Shown: positions 63,245 to 64,000 of the stretch, piece after piece
Position numbering within the stretch: position 1 is the first letter of the stretch
Layout: each line of letters opens with the position of its first letter
Assembly (NCBI GenBank): GCA_037176725.1
Contig: JAZBRS010000074.1
Location: 63,368,001-63,432,000 of the forward strand
Reading direction: 5' to 3'
DNA length: 64,000 nt
Source: Posidonia oceanica
Taxonomy: Eukaryota; Streptophyta; Magnoliopsida; Alismatales; Posidoniaceae
Notes under the pieces: generated by a model
The model's input: only the letters and a program-made list of their open reading frames with translations
Database searches by the model: none
Told to the model about the DNA's origin: nothing
Program-made: the position numbers and the translations under genes

Positions 63245-64000
63245 GTGTATGTATTTATGGCATTGCAATAGCTCATTATTAATATATGATACATAGAAAC
63301 CCTTTTTACTATTATATATCTGCTCTTTATGGTTTTAAAGAGAATCCCTTTTTGTGGTTTTATATATTCTTACTTGTTATTATGGTACTTGCCATGTGTG
63401 ATCTTTGTCACAAGTATGTCCTGAAATTCTAATTTGTATTATTATAGTAGTTTAATTTAGTGTAAATCATTTATCCTTTGGGTATGTTGGACCTAGCTTC
63501 CTTTTTTTCATTTCTTGCTCTCAGAGTGATGTAAATATACATAAGGAACTTTGCTTGACGTATTAATATATTACGGAATTTGCATGACACGTTACTCATA
63601 AAATTTGTCTCTTGGCTCATTTGAAAGCATATTCCTTGTAAAATTGTTTACCTTAAAGGCCAAATTTAACTACAAGGTACACAACCAGCAATCATCCATT
63701 CAGAACACATTGAGGCTGGCGTTAAGAAACAAAGAGCTAGCCTCAACTAATTGCCTATGCAACCTATGATGCCACACTATACAAGACCCCATTTTGGGTG
63801 GGGTCCAAAGATTTCTATCCAACAAATCTAGACATCATGGAATATGCATGTGAAAGGAATACTTTCTGTCAAATCATGGGTTACACGCTTCCATGCACAA
63901 AACAATTTTACATAAAAACCAAGGTATCAAGGTAGAAGCTTATGCCAAGGCGACCCGCCTACACAATGCCCAAGTTTAGAGGCAAAAGGCTAGGTGCTAG
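63245..64000 (+). other. POT1 intron 5 (start), unassigned repeat-like end
   Basis: There is no further exon up to the window edge. From about 63900 the text ccaaggtatcaaggtag and ccaaggcgacccgcc resembles the start of a common plant TIR element rich in 'aaggcg' words, but the window ends before it can be defined. Confidence 0.55.

Overview
This is a plant nuclear window, almost certainly from an angiosperm with a large, repeat-rich genome. The evidence is spliceosomal introns, a telomere-protein gene of the plant POT1 type, plant LTR retrotransposon clades (Tat-like and Tekay-like Ty3/gypsy, several Ty1/copia), four kinds of hAT transposon, a LINE, an Au-like SINE and an endogenous plant pararetrovirus. 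There is no bacterial-style gene organisation. I cannot name the species.

The only host gene I can support is the 5' part of a POT1-like gene (telomere single-strand binding, N-terminal OB fold) on the + strand. Five coding exons join in frame with canonical GT/AG sites: 6067-6199, 44709-44845, 61319-61508, 62937-63004 and 63158-63244. It continues beyond the window. Intron 1 is 38.5 kb and intron 2 is 16.5 kb, and nearly everything else in the window sits inside them. The 5' leader carries a double telomere-repeat (telo-box) motif, and a hAT element ends just upstream of it.

Layout: 1-2859 is the end of a Tat/Ogre-type LTR with a 30-bp minisatellite. 3022-5935 is a degenerate hAT. 5936-6199 is the POT1 leader and exon 1. 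Intron 1 holds hAT-A (6622-10213, both ends visible), a truncated LINE (10864-11751) and a truncated hAT-B copy 1 (11757-14400). It then holds a Russian-doll nest between 14.4 and 39.3 kb. In that nest copia fragments carry a non-autonomous hAT (15381-16264), and a younger copia is inserted in an older copia integrase. The LTR of the younger copia was invaded, at a palindromic TA-rich tract, by about 11.6 kb of caulimovirid DNA in inverted (head-to-head) arrangement. That viral DNA was in turn invaded by a full-length hAT-B element (18142-22977) with a perfect 8-bp target duplication. A scrambled copia (34.0-39.3 kb), a solo or truncated LTR-like block (39.3-40.9 kb), a minus-strand copia (40.9-43.5 kb) and a tandem duplication lead up to exon 2.

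Intron 2 holds a Tekay-type Ty3/gypsy element on the minus strand (about 45.6-56.4 kb). Its 5' LTR contains a small copia with matching 5-bp target duplications. Intron 2 also holds copia LTR remnants, a non-autonomous hAT-B relative (57821-58829) and a 1.45-kb near-perfect inverted repeat (59310-60766) able to form a long hairpin RNA. Intron 3 holds an Au-SINE tail and a small TIR element.

All transposable-element and viral reading frames I examined are broken. No tRNA, rRNA, CRISPR array or bacterial-type operon was seen. All coordinates and family calls come from reading the sequence. Clade names rest on recognised motifs, not on database searches.
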